A DNA stretch of 64,000 bases from Sipunculus nudus (GCA_026874595.1 CM049316.1:66195176-66259175), one strand, 5' to 3'; numbered from the stretch's first letter, positions 34,494-49,400 are shown. Notes: generated from the letters alone by a model not told the origin. Numbers and translations: made by a program.

Positions 34494-37400
34494 ATGTAAT
34501 ACGCATTAAATTTGATTTTGACTTCAGGAAAGGATTGTGCAATGAATGGACAAGAGAACCTGGGGATCTGGTACATGTAAAGTTCTCATTCATGTAAGTA
34601 CTGTATGTAAAAGTATATTGTATGATGAGATCAGCAGATTTAATCATAATAATCCGTCTTTGTAATCTGTCTCTCTGAGTCCTCCTTCAAGTACACAAGA
34701 TGTGACAGGCTTCTGTGGCTAAGGGTAGAAGACAAGACTGAAAGGCGCGAGATGTTGAGTTAAATCTCAGCCGAGCCGGTAAAATTTTTCTCGATTGGAC
34801 CACACCAAGGGTGAGCGCACTGAGTGTGCGTTTCATGGGTTCCTTGGTGCATGGAATTAACCAGCAATGGGGATGATTACACATCCAGCACTCACAGGTG
34901 AAAGCAGTCACCGGGCCTGGTTAAAACCAGGATAAATATAATATGAGAGGAAGTGTGTGATACTGCAGTGACATATAATCCAAAACCAGACTTGAATTCT
35001 ACAGATGTACATATACTTACAGTTAAGCTAGCATTAAAAAATGGAGGTGGTTAACTTGAACACACACAAAAAATATTATTTAAAGTACTTATGGTACAGT
35101 TAAAACCTTTCAATCAGATGTCATGGCTGATCTTAGAGGGATCTCTTATGAAATCTGCAATAAGAATCACTTGTTTGGAAAAGTGTCTTCTTCACTTGCA
35201 GACATAGTCTGGAGATACTATGGTTTAGGCACGGTCACGCCGCAGCCGCCGCCATTGCCGCAGAGATTTCTTTTGGACACAATAACTCAAAAAATATTTC
35301 ACGGATCTTTACCAAACTTGGTATATGTATAGTTATGGGTGAGAGGACGACGCCTATTTAAAATGAGGTCATGACCTCAACTAGGAGAGTGACCTTGACC
35401 TTGAATATGTTCAATTTTGGGGAAAATCACACAAATTCTTAAATATCTCAAGAAAACTTGCATGGATTGATCCCAAAATCAAGTTGATCGAAGATCATGG
35501 ATAGGGTTGTCATGTTCCAGAAACTGGTGGCGCCACCTATTATTCTTTACTTGTTTTCATGCCGTTTAATATCCCCAAATTGCTACTTGACAGTACTGTG
35601 AGCATTATAAGTCAAAAACTAATGGACAGATTTCTTTCATATTATGCAAATACATAGATATGGATTATGGGATGATGTTTATTTAAATTGGGGTCATGAC
35701 CTTTCCTATGAGAGTGGCCTTGACCTTGAATATTGCCATATATGGTGAAAATCACACAAAGTCATTAATTTCTCAATAAGGGATGCATGCATTGGTTCAA
35801 AAATCAACTTGACCGAAGATCTTGGATAGTAATGTCATGTACCGGAAACAGGTGGCGCCACCTGTTATTCTTTTACTTGTTTTCGTGCCGTTTAATACCC
35901 CATCATTGCCACTTAACAGTACATTTATAACCTGTGAGCATTATAAGTCAAAAACTAATGGACAGATTTCTTTCATATTATGCATATACATGGATATGGG
36001 TTATAGGATAATGTTTATTTGAATAGGGGTCATGACCTTTCCAATGAGTGGCCTTGACCTTGAATATTGCCATATATGGTGAAAATTACACAAAATCATT
36101 AATATCTCAATAAGGGATGCATGCATTGGTCCAAAAATCAACTTGACCGAAGATCTTGGAAAGTTTTGTCATGTACCTGAAACAGGTGGCGCCACCTGTT
36201 ATTCTTTTACTTGTTTTGTGCCGTTTAATACCCCATCATTGCCATTTATCAGTACTGTGAGCAATTTAAGTCAAAAACTAATGGACAAATTTCTTTCATA
36301 TTATGCATATACATGGATATGGGTTATAGGATAATGTTTATTTGAATAGGGGTCATGACCTTTCCAATGAGTGGCCTTGACCTTGAATATTGCCATATAT
36401 GGTGAAAATCACACAAAATCATTAATTTCTCAATAAGGGATGCATGCATTGGTTCAAAAATCAACTTGACCGAAGATCTTGGATAGTTTTGTCATGTACC
36501 GGAAACAGGTGGCACCACCTGTTATTCTTTTACTTGTTTTTGTGTGTTTAATACCCCATCATTGCCATTTATCAGTACTGTGAGCATTATAAGTCAAAAA
36601 CTAATGGACAGATTTCTTTCATATGCATATACATAGACATGGGTTATGGGATGATGTATATATAATAGGGGTCATGACCTTTCCTATTAGAGTGGCCTTG
36701 ACCTTGAAAAATTGCCATATATGGTGAAAATTACACAAAATCATTAATATCTCAATAAGGGATGCTTGCATTGGTCCAAAAATCAACATGTTCGAAGATC
36801 TTGGAAAGTATTGTCATGTACCGGAAACAGTTGGCGCCACCTGTTATTCTTTTACTTGTTTTGTGCCGTTTAATACCCCATCATTGCCATTTATCAGTAC
36901 TGTGAGCATTATAAGTCAAAAACTAATGGACAAATTTCTTTCATATTATGCATATACATGGATATGGGTTATAGGATAATGTTTATTTGAATAGGGGTCA
37001 TGACCTTTCCAATGAGTGGCCTTGACCTTGAATATTGCCATATATGGTGAAAATCACACAAAATCATTAATTTCTCAACAAGGGATGCATTGATTGGTCC
37101 AAAAATCAACTTGAACAAAGATCTTGGATAGTGTTGTCATGTACGGGAAACAGGTGGTTCCACCTGTTATTCTTTTACTTGTTTTCGTGCCGTTTAATAC
37201 CCCATCATTGCCACTTAACAGTATTGTGAGCATTATAAGTCAAAAACTAATGGACAGATTTCTTGCATATACATAGACATGGGTTAGGGGATGATGTATA
37301 TTGAAATATGGATCATGACCTTTTCTATGAGAATGACCTTTTCTATGAGTGTGGTCTGATATTAATTGTTGCTGAAGATGGGGGGCCTATTCTTAAAGGG

Positions 37401-40400
37401 GGGGGGGATTAATTGTCTGGGGATACTATGGCACCTGCGGTGCCAAGAAATATCTAGTTTATCTTTAAAGCTCAGAGTCCCTGAAAAAATGTCAGATTTT
37501 TTAATGACAGTATCAAATCATTCAACTTCAGCAAGGTGCACCTCTATTTAAGATCTTTCTCCCCAGAATAAAAAGGTCACCATAGCCACTTTTGTAAAAT
37601 CAACATTATAGTTTTGAACACAGTAGCTAGTGAAAAAGTGATAAAAAACTGCCACCATACCAGCAGTATACACTTAACTCAACATGCAGCGTGTGACATC
37701 CAGGTTTTGATCTGTATACCAACACTTTCTTTCAGAGAGAAAGCAATAGATGTGTGTGACCAGTAAGGACAGAACAGTATACTCGGATATATTGACACTA
37801 AATACAGGCGCCCCTCAAGGCTGTGTTCTGTCCAAAGCTTTGTTTAAAATTTACACCAACAGTTGTGACTCAAACAGTGACAGCCCTGAAATTTTGAAAT
37901 ATGCTGATGACACTGTGCTCTTGCATGGGTCTCATTACTAATGATGATGAAATTTTGCATTTGACTGAATGGTGCAAGGGTGATAAGCATTTGCTAAATG
38001 TTGATAAAATGAAAGAAGTTGTGTTTGATTTAGAAAGAGATGCAATGTACCTGGTTTGCATTGAAAATAAAGGTGTGACAGTTGTAAACAGTTACAAATA
38101 TTTGGGCACTATTATAAGAGATGTCCTAAAGTTGTCAGAAACCATCATAGCACAGATGATAAAATCTTGTAAATGGATGTATTATCTAAGGAAGCTGAAA
38201 GAGTTCCATGTTGAAAATATAATCATGAAGTTGTTTTATACCTTAGTAATTAAAAGTGTGGCTTTGTTTACTTTTATTGTTTGGTACAACATGGCCTCTT
38301 CCTGTGATCATAGACTGTTAGCCAGAGTTATGAAAATAGCTCATAGAGTCATAAGTTTTAATTGATGTCAGTCATCCATTGAATGTGCAGTATAAGCTGC
38401 TGCCATCTGGTGAGAGACCAAGAAACCAAACATGCAAAACACAAGCATGCCGCATCCTTTGTGCTATATATTGCTTCTATATTGTTCTGCAATACTGATC
38501 TCATGACTGTCAGTGCGCCACCAGTGAAGTAACTTGTGTATGCATATCCATTGTCTAGTCATTGATGTATGTTCTAGTCATTAGTCTCTAGTCTTAGTAT
38601 ATTGGATTTAATTAATTTAGGATTTTGTGTATATTTAGTCTGCATGTATTGCATCAACAGCAAAATGAATTCCTGTATTTTTATGGGCTGAATAAATTTA
38701 TCTTATCTGATCTTATCTTACACTTACAAGTAACATGTATACCATTAAAAGATTCTGTTTCTTTACAGATGGGAAGCGTATACTGATGTATTTAACTTCG
38801 ATACAGACATGTGTCCAGCATTGCTCGCTGATGCTTTGGCCAGAGAACCGTGGAGCAGGGAGTTCTTCGATAATCTTAAAAGGTAGAGTGGCTGACGGAG
38901 AGGTTCATTCTTAACATGCATGATGGTTTCAAACACACTCCAAAATTCTGTAATATAATTTCATATAATGGTAAAAAATTATGAACAAATAAATTATACC
39001 TATAAGTACTTTTTGATAATTATGTGTTTTTATTTTCATACGTAAGAAAATTGTATTCATACTTGTGTCTTATGCCCAAAGACTATTTCTTTTTTAAGAT
39101 GATGAATTTTCACTCTTAAGATACTGTTTTGACACAAATTCATATATTTTTAAAACATTTATTTTATATTTTTTTCACTGGATTGTAATTTGAATATTAA
39201 AAGTCTATGCCACATAGGAAAGCTGTGAAATATTAGAAAAAAAAGAAACAGACATATTAATGATGTTGTTTAAAGACACATCCACTTAAAATTTAGGTCT
39301 GATTTTCTATACTTTATAGACTGAAAGATTACTTTCAGATAGTATCTTGTCTATTGCAGATACAATTAAACACCCGATGAAGTTTTAAACTTTAAATATA
39401 AATTTAAATCATGTGCAGGTGTTTTATACCATGTACAGTCTTCCATGGTTGCTCAAAGAGCATTTTATATGGCAAGGTCTTGGTTTATGGAATTCATTTC
39501 CTTTGGGACTAAGACAAGCTGAGGACCTAGCCACTTTTAAAGAAAAGCTCAAGACATACTTATTTGTGCAATATTTTGATGGCCTGTGATTTTTGCAGAT
39601 TCTGCTGATATTTCTATACTGTAATTTAATCTAAATGTATGGGTATTCTGTCACATCTTATTTTAAATTTGTATAATATGCAATTTTTTTCATCTAGCCT
39701 AAGTAACATTTAAATTTAAGTTTTGCATGTTTATTTTAATAAATATATATTTTTTTATAGTCATTTATTTTCCGTGCAGTTGCTTGCTTGTAATAGCGTT
39801 TTACAGCACATCATTGTGGATGTTACACTTTACAGAATGAAATATTATCATTTTATTTTTATCATTATAAGTTTTTAGTATAAAATTATTATTTTTATTA
39901 TTATTATTATTATTATTATTTAATTACCAGTGAAACTGCTTTAAGCTTGGATAATATGACAGATTAATCCATCTAGTTTTCTCCATATATATGCCTCATC
40001 AAGACCTTGCAAACACAGAAGGCATTAATTTTTACATATTTAATGTATTGTTTAAAGGAAACATCAGACACACTATGAACAGTGGGGTGAAATGTTAGGA
40101 GTACTGCAGGTCGAAGGTCAAGAAGAGAAAAAGTTACAGCTACGTAGTTGTAGAGATCATTCATTTGGTAAGGCAATTTTCTTGTTAGTTCTCCTCCTTA
40201 AACAAAACAATATATAAACAATTTATGAATAACATTCAACAAAGGGAAGTTTACTTACTTTACAGCTCGGCTGACTGAAGGTCATCTGGGCTGTAGTGGT
40301 CATTCTTTTTCTGTTGTCCGTCTGTCGATCTGTCGTGCAGTCCGTCCATCTGTCCATTAACCAGGCACAAATCATAACCGCAGTACCTGGAATCTTCTAA

Positions 40401-43400
40401 CTTGACATGCAGGGAGGTCCATGAAAAATCTCCTTGGAAACCTGTAATTAGGTATCTGTTAACCATATTCTTTGAGCTATGGGGCTTGTAAATACCCCCC
40501 CCCCCTTAATAATTAATAATTTGTTACAAAAGCTCAAGTATATGAACAACTAATGCATTGATCACCATTTGCATGCATATTGATCATGGAGTGTTTCATC
40601 ATTTCCTGAAGACTAGTGGCACCACCTGGATTTTTTCAAATTTGACGCATTTTGTTCTCTATTTTTGAGACCTGTAAAGATGCAGTCATCTGTTAACAGG
40701 GCACAAATTGTAACTGTTGGTCCTAGAATCTTCTTACTTGACATCCTGAGAGTTCCTCAAAAGTTCTCCTCAGAAACCTGAAATTAGGTCACTGTGATCT
40801 ATATTCTTTGAGTTATGGGGCATAATTTCCAGAAATAATGCAAAATACACACAAATTGCCAGATTCCTCAGGAACTGCTGAATGGATTGTCATCAAATTT
40901 GGTGTGCTTATGGCTCTTGGTGAACTTAAACTAATATACATGAACGATGATGCCACCTACATTATCTTAATAAGTTGCCTGTGCAAGGACATATTGTCAA
41001 CCTGTCAGTCGGCTGAGTGTCATGACCCATGGGTCACTTGATTTTTATGTTCCAACTGACTGTCTTTTAAAATAATTCTATCCTACTGGATGCGATGTTT
41101 ACATATATTTGATTTTTTTATGATAAAGCATTTTTCCATCCATATGGCTTCTGGGAAAAAAGCTTTTTAGTTGATTATTATACACTTATGACTTAAATAT
41201 AAATTGGCATTTGGGAGGCTATTTTTGTATTACGGTACTTTCTTTTCTTAATTTTAGGAATTCGTGATTGGAGGTCTTTCCATAGATATGTAGTTCATTT
41301 GGGATTCTTAGAGGTATGTTTTATATAACTATATTTACTTTTTCTTCAAATATGAAAAGTGTAACATGAATGAACATTGTGAATAATAAGACAAGCTCAG
41401 GCTCCCGATAGAAGGCAGACTTGTACAAATTAATGCTATTCTAAACATACTTTTGAGTCCTCTGCCATAAGAAGGGAGGACTACTAAAATGGTCAATGTC
41501 TGTCCATCTATCCTATATCCTAATCCATTACCAGTGTATAATCCAGATATAAACAATGTTTAGTATGCATAATAAAAGAACATTGAGAACATTTTGTGCG
41601 TTTTTCTGAATCTGAATCAATAAAATAATAAATGTACTTGTACTTGAGTACAGACTCCTGTACTTGTACTCAAGTACACCTAAAAATTTCTGTACTTAGG
41701 CTTGTACTTGTCAAAAGCTTAAATACTTGTACTTTTTGAAGTACAGACAAGCTGTACTTGACCCAAGCTTGCTGTTAATCCAAGCCCATTCTTGTACCAA
41801 ATATCTCTAAAATCCCTGCTGCTTTCTTCACCAAATTCTACACTCACACTCATATATAACCTGCATTTGGTGCCACCTCTAATAGCCACTTTCTTTTGTC
41901 CAAAACAGTCTTTTTCACTTTCCTTCAGATAAGTCCGTAAAAAAGAACACTATAGCCTTCAAACCATATGCAAGGATTCCTTTAAGCCAAGGGAATTCAG
42001 TGAATACTGTATTGAATAGAATATATTTTGATGTTTGCTTAAAATTCTTTTTTCACATGTTTTCATGTAGGGGGCAAAATCTTTTACCTTTTATTTCATG
42101 AAACACTTCTCCAATCATTTCCAATTTTTAAGGGGTTATCACTGATGTATATTATTTTATATTTATTTATGCTTCTATGTCCTAGTCAAAATTACATTTT
42201 GTAGAGATAGGAAGTAAACCTTTCTTTTTATTAACTTAAGATTGATGACTCATACTGCCCTTTAATGTCTTTAATAGTGTCAAAGAGAATCTACATGCTT
42301 TTTTTGCCACAAAGGTTAAAGGTGCCCATTCATCTGCCTTTTGAAAAAGAATTTATGTGATTTCTGGTTTCCTCTGTGTAATATATTAATGATCTAAGGG
42401 TAATGCAAGTTATGAAAAGTTCTTATAACACCTCCATGAAGGATGTATGAACTTGTTTATCAATAAGGTGTTTGTAAACTCAGCAATGTTGACAAACAGG
42501 AAAAACATATAACTTGAGGTGGTAGACTGCATATATGTCTCTGTAGAAAGGTCACTTAATGCAAAATGCCATTAGCGAAGCTCTGCCTTATCTGAGTTGC
42601 CACCAGATGCCCATATTGAATTATTTTGATTATTTTGGCGGGCCCCCACATATTATGAACACATTGGTATAAACAAAACAAGCAGCCTGTGTGGTGATAT
42701 CTACATTTTCTGGCCAAGGGATTACTGGTACCTTAAGTTTATAAAGGTCAGATAGATGATTGGGCCCCTTTAATCATGTAATGTCTTCTATAACACAGTG
42801 AGGAATAGTCTTTAAGAACTTTGTTTTATACTTTGCCCATAATCCTTAACTCTCAGCCTAATCATCTTTTTAGTTTTCTCTTCAAAATGTTCTCTCTAGA
42901 AACTGGACTTGTATTTGAGTAAGCTTGACAGTGTTATATATTGCAGGATGGCACAGTGTTCCATGTATCAACTGTCAGTATGCCTGGAAATTTATCATTG
43001 TGAGTAAACCTTAATATATGTCATCACTATTAAATATCAGCCACAATTGCTGAAACTCAGTATAATCTGTTTGAAGTTCTTTTAATATTTGAATGGATCA
43101 TATACACCACAGGCCTACCAATTATATGATAATTCTGTTAAGGTCTACTGCACACAGGTTCATACAAAATAAAATCCATCTACAGCTGTTTGCTCATCAG
43201 TAAGTTTTATGTATAGTTACAAATAGGCCTATGAATTGTGAGAGCCCTTAGAATTGATTCAATTCTTGATTCTTTACCAAGGATTTGATTCTGGATTCAA
43301 TTCTGAATTAAGTAATAAAAATTGCAGACTTTAAAATAATAAAAGTAACTTTACCAAAATGGATGTCCATAAATTTCAGAGAAAAATATAAAAATGTAAT

Positions 43401-46400
43401 TCTCCCTCTGTTTGTCACTGCCATAAATGTGTCTGTGTGAGCGGAGTGGTCCACCAGCTGTTATTTAAAGAAGATTTAGGGCACATATGCGATAAAGAGC
43501 TTAAACATCCCAAACTGCTCCTTCAAATTTGAGAGCTCACAGAGGACTTTGGGATGGTACATGCATGCAAAAAATAATCAAAATGGCTTGATTCACAGGT
43601 TAATAATTGATTACAACTTAATCAGGGGCCTGAATTCAGTGCATTGGTTCTTCAATTCATTGTTACATCCCTAGTTATACACTTTAAAAACTTAACTCTA
43701 ACAATGTTTTTGATGACAACCATAAGAGGTTATGACAGTAGGATGACTGTGTGTTGTAGTTGCTTTCTTTGCTGCTGTTTTCGGTTGCTGTTAATAAATG
43801 TTTTAATGTTATTCCTTCCCACTTCTTTTCTGAAGCATGACACTGTCTTATACTGCATTTATATAAAGCTGTTTATGCTAGGCATGGACAGCATGGACAC
43901 TAATTATACACCATGTGTGTAACCATGGTGGTTGTCCAGGATTTTATTATTCCAGCATGATCTGATTAATAACAAACTACTCATAAGCATGTAGACTTAA
44001 TGGTAAATAAATATGCTCTCTACTGATTATATTATGAAAATATCAGCAAAAAAGTCATGGCCCATGAGCAGAATGACTATTCTTGAAAAAAGACCAGATC
44101 TGTTAAGTTTTTGTCAAAACTTTGTTTACAGTTTGAAAACAGGGTACCTGGTGAAGCCTAATGCTGTAATGTGTGATGTCACAGGAAGTGACATGAATAT
44201 GCCAATGTTAGGAGAAAATCGTAACCCTCCGGATGAGTACAGTTTTAACTTCACAGCAGGTTAGTTCATATGTTTGTACATGTATATATTCAAGTATATG
44301 ATAATACATTTAAATTATACTTCATTTCACCATCTTGTGCCTGTTTTTAGAGATAATTCTTAAAAGTTACTGGTAACCTAATATGGCAATTAATAATTTA
44401 CAATAAATCTCCTGTGAAGTTTCACAACTTTTTGGTCTTTTCCAAATTATCTGGATGAAACAGACTGTAAATGGCACTTGAAAAGTACATGTTGTACCAA
44501 TGCTAAAATGGTAACAAAAGACTGATGGGTTATCTCAATTATACCTAAAATTACCTAATAGTAACCTGTTTTTCCATCAGATGTTGGCATCTTTGAAAGC
44601 CTCTTAATTGTGTTGATATACATGCACAAATGTAAGTTCAAATTATCATTTTAATGGCAGGACAGGTTATCATAAAAATTGGAAAATGTATTGAAGAGAA
44701 ACCAGCATTTGTATCTTCATTTAAGTTGCTCATATTAAGAAAGGATGGGCATTGCTAAGAAAAGATGGAATACCCTTGATAGTTCATCAGATGGACCAGT
44801 TGTTTCAGGTCATCTATACTGTTTGTGCATCAGGTATTTCCTCATGACGTTAGATAAACAATGCTCTTAAACATCAAGAGGTTAATAAGTGCAACTAGAA
44901 ATGCACTCAGAGAGTGCAGACCTCCACCAAAGGCAGCTTATTACACCATATGGCATTGTGAGAAATGCAGCATTTTTCCTTAAAAAAATTCCCAGATCCA
45001 GATGGTGATCCCTATCATCAGCACATTTTAATCAATTGTTCCTTTTATCATTGCAGAGCTATCCCGCAAATTTCATGAAATCTTTTTATAACATTTTGAG
45101 TAATATTGCTAACAGACACACAAACAGACAAAAAACAAGGCCTGCAAAACCAAAACCCTGGCTATTTGGCGGAGGAAATATACTGAAGCATATTTACAAA
45201 TATTGGTTTCCTTGGCAGGTGGGAAGAGCTATGCAGTGTCTGTCTCGGCCAATAGAACAGCAAACTATTACCACGGCAAAGGCTGGGGAAGTATGATATT
45301 TGAGAAGATGTGTACATATACTGTGAATGGGGTCAAAGGTTACGGCATTGCAGAGTTCTGCTACAGGTATGGAATGTTTGGTACTGCTATTTCGTCTCTG
45401 GTATAAAGTATAATTACCAGACTGTGTCTGGGTTCATGCTGGAAAGGTTTTTTCATGGACCAAGTTGACATGGGCTGAGTTCTCTGGGGTAGTTTCTGAT
45501 AGATGACACTGATGAACTTTCATGAAATCACGTCAAATTCCTCTGGATTTATGGGGAAATATGGAAAATGACACCGTTAGGACACACTTGGCATTGTTCC
45601 CAACAGTGATATAGGACCCGTATCCATTATGTTAGGGCTCCAGACTTGGAATTGGATTCAGAGATTCTGGACTCTGACTAAGCCTTGGAGGTAAGGACTC
45701 TTGAAATTATACAGAGTCCATCTAGAGTCCAGTAGAAAAAAAAAACCTGTCAAAGCTCAATAAGCTCTTATATACATGCACCAACTACCAGCAGAATATT
45801 GAGCATACTAAATTAGACTATATTTACCGTACTTAAGTTCATGATCGGGAGCTAATGGTATTTTAGTATTCAAGTAAAAAGCATATATAAATTAACTTAA
45901 TGATACACATGATAATCTAAAATATCCATTTATTAAAATTTTCATTAAAAAGGATATGTGTATTGGACTCTTGCTTGGACTCAGACTTTAGTTGGCAGGA
46001 CTCAGACTTACTCAGACTTATATGTTCTAGACTCGACTGCATAAATGATCACTGGTTCCCAATACTTCAAGACCAAAAATCGACATTCCAATATGTGGCC
46101 TCAGAGGAGTTGTGTGATAATGGTCGAATGCCGCCACCGTCAGTTATAACATGGATTACCAGTATATTAGATCATAAGTCCTTAATTACTTATTAATGAG
46201 TCATATAATCAGCCCCATCCTTTGTCTACCTCTCAGACAGTTTATATACAAGAATCTTTAAACAAGTTTGAAATAGAATAGTTAAGGAAATTTATTGAAA
46301 GTTTGAAGGTCTAGAGTTTTAAATTTAACAATTGATTCACTTCCAACTCTACATTCAGATATACTTAATCATGTATGTTTATTTATTTGCCAATTTAAGT

Positions 46401-49400
46401 GTAAGATTTCAGAATTTTAAGTTGTTAGGAGTCATCAGACCAAGGAATTTAAGAATTGCCCATGGCAAATTTCCATTATTGACACTCGACCCTAGGTATA
46501 AGATTCTTAATTGTGCTTAGTTTCTAATCTAACAGACCTTGCTCCAGTGATGTAGTCTAGTCTACACTTTCTGAGTCTGAGTGCAAGTCTGAGTCCAGAC
46601 CACTAGAGTCAAAGTCAGAGTCATTTGGGACTCAAGTTCAGTCCCAGTCTGATGCAGATCATTTTATTCAATGACATGTTAAAAGAATATTTGAGATAAT
46701 CATGCAAATTTTATGTTAGTTTTCAAGTGCCCTTTTCTTGAATGTTTAATTATGTTAAGCCCCTTTTGCAGAGTTAAAACTTGCTATGTATTGACTTATT
46801 TCTTTTATGATATTCAATAAGTATAGTTAACAATCTTTATATGAATGTGACAGAGTTAATTTTTCAACTGGACTCAAGATGGACAGGGCTGAATTCTTAA
46901 GTCCTTATCTCTTAGTCTGAGTACAAGTCCATGTGCAGGACCTTGAGTCCAAGTCGGAGTCCTTAAAGTGGAAAAAAGTCCAGACGACAGTCTGACATCA
47001 CTGCCTTGCTCATATTCATTCTTTTAAAAGTTTCAAATGTTATTCAGCGAAATGTTTTTTCATTTAGTATTAGTGCAATTATAACATAGATTGTTTGACA
47101 TTGTAAAATAAAACACAGATTGAGTGCTGATTTTTTGTGTTTTTCAGATATTCAGGAAAAAGCCCTGTGCCAGAACAGGAATCCGTGACCCCCCTGTTTG
47201 AAGTTGAGGACTTGTCTCAGACAAGTCTAGATTTACTAACGGTACCATTCACCCAGCCATCGTGTACCAGCTCTAAACTTGTTGGAGGAAAAGGCTGCCA
47301 GCTGGCTTTACTAACACAGATGAACAACAAGGTAGTCACCCTCATGTCTTCTTTATTGTAAAAGCAGGGTTTGTACTCAACCTGGAAACCTAGAATACTC
47401 ATGGATATTAATTGTCCTGGAAAACCTTCTTTAATATACACCTGGAATAATCTTTAAATTTTGGTGTAGGTCCATGTTTGCTGCCATTGATATTGTTTCA
47501 CAGGCTCAGCTCAAGAGATTGTAACAAAAAAAAACAAAAAAAATTAAAACAGCAGTTTATTTATTTTTAATATGTTGTGCAAATGAAAATATATATATAA
47601 GATATATAAGATATAGAAAAATGAAAAGAGATAGCAGTTTGAAACCAGTATAATTTGAATTATTTTTTTTAAAGATTAAGCAGAGAAAAATATGCCAGAA
47701 CTGACTTGTCACAATATACAATTTATCCTGAATTTTAATGGTGGTTATAGTTAATGTGATTTATAATTTTAAATAAAGGAATTGTTTCATTGTACCTTCA
47801 TTTGGTAGCCTTTAATCACAAAAAAATGGCTCACATAATATGGTCCTAACATGTCATGACCATTCTTGTGTTTCAGGATTTCATTGTGCCTCAGGGGTTC
47901 TGTCTCACCATCACTGCCTTCCACAAACAGCTACAGGTAACATGGCTCCCTTTTTAGCTCAGCTAACTGAAAGTTAACTGCTGTACAGTAAAACATCTAT
48001 AATGTGGGCATCCTCAGGACTGGGCTAAACTGCCCACATTATTGAGATGTCCATTATATGGGGGTCAAGAAAGCAATATAACTATTAATAAGGAGAAAAT
48101 AACGGGTCTGCCAAAAGATGCCTAGTATATAGAGGTGCCCAAATTATGGAGATGGCCCCCAGGAGAGGTTCCACTGTATAGGGATGGTATTTCGTCTGTC
48201 AGCTGTCTGGCCTTCTGATAGCAAGGCACAAATCATAGGCATAAGGGCTTGGATCATGAAACTGCATTACCAGAGAGTCAGAAAAGATCTTTTTGGAAAC
48301 CTGAAATAAGATTATGGTGACCTATATTTTGTTTGTTATAGGGCATGTTTGAGCACCCCAGAACTAGTTAAAATACATACAAATGACCAGATATCTCAAG
48401 TTAGGCTTGATCAGTTGTTCTTGCATGAAATCAGGTTGCAGGAGATCTTTGATAACTTTTTCATGTACAGAAGACTAGTGGCTCCACCTATGACCTTTCT
48501 GAGGTTTTGTGCCGTTGAATACCTTCACCACTGCTTCTTTAGAATAGTGTGGGTTAAAAACTAAAAAAAAAGAATTAGCAGATTTTCTTTATATTGTGTA
48601 CATGCAATGATATGAGCCTTAGGATGAAGCATATTCAAATTGGGTCATGACTTTTAAAATAAGAGTACTGGTAGTGTTTATCTTGAATAATTATATATTT
48701 GGTGAAAATCAGATAAAACATAACATTTCTTAAGAATGTGTCGATGGATTGTTATGAAAATCAGAATGGTGTAAGTTCAAATAGAGTAAGTTCTCAAATT
48801 TGAAAACTGGTGACCTTGACCTTGATCTTCAATGTCAAAATGGCCACAATTAAGGAAAATTATGAACCTCAACACTTTTAAAGTACTATTTTTTTTCATC
48901 AAATTTGGTACACCTATTGTTTGAGCCAAATTCTTGGAGAAGTTCTGAAATTGGTGGGCTTGACATTGAAATTCAGTGGAAATGTAGGATATTTGTGAAC
49001 CCTCTGTGTTTTGAAGAACTGGCCAAACATTTAATGCTACACTTTCCAGCTTTCAGAAACGTCTTTCCTGATTATAGGGGAAGGAACCTGTAGATGTTGA
49101 GTTCACAAGGTCAAAGGTCAGGGTCATGGGACTCTTCTTTAACAAGCCTCTGGATGCATTTGCATCCAACTTTTTTATCCCAAACTTTCCATCTTTCACA
49201 TTTGGCTCACCTACCAGTAGGGGAAGAACCCTTTTGATTGTTTGGTCACAAGGTCAAGCGTCAAGGTTGCAGGAGCCACATTTTGAAAAAAAGGCTGATA
49301 AAATATCTGTATAGACAAATATAGCTGAGTGTCAAGACCCATGGGACCCTAGTTCTCTCATATACACAATGCCTATTTATCTTAGAATTTTTGAGACATT

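Noticed and set aside
44013-44131. ATG-started extension of gene 2 exon 9
   Set aside because: The added residues do not continue the domain, and the acceptor at 44129-44131 gives exact phase with exon 8.
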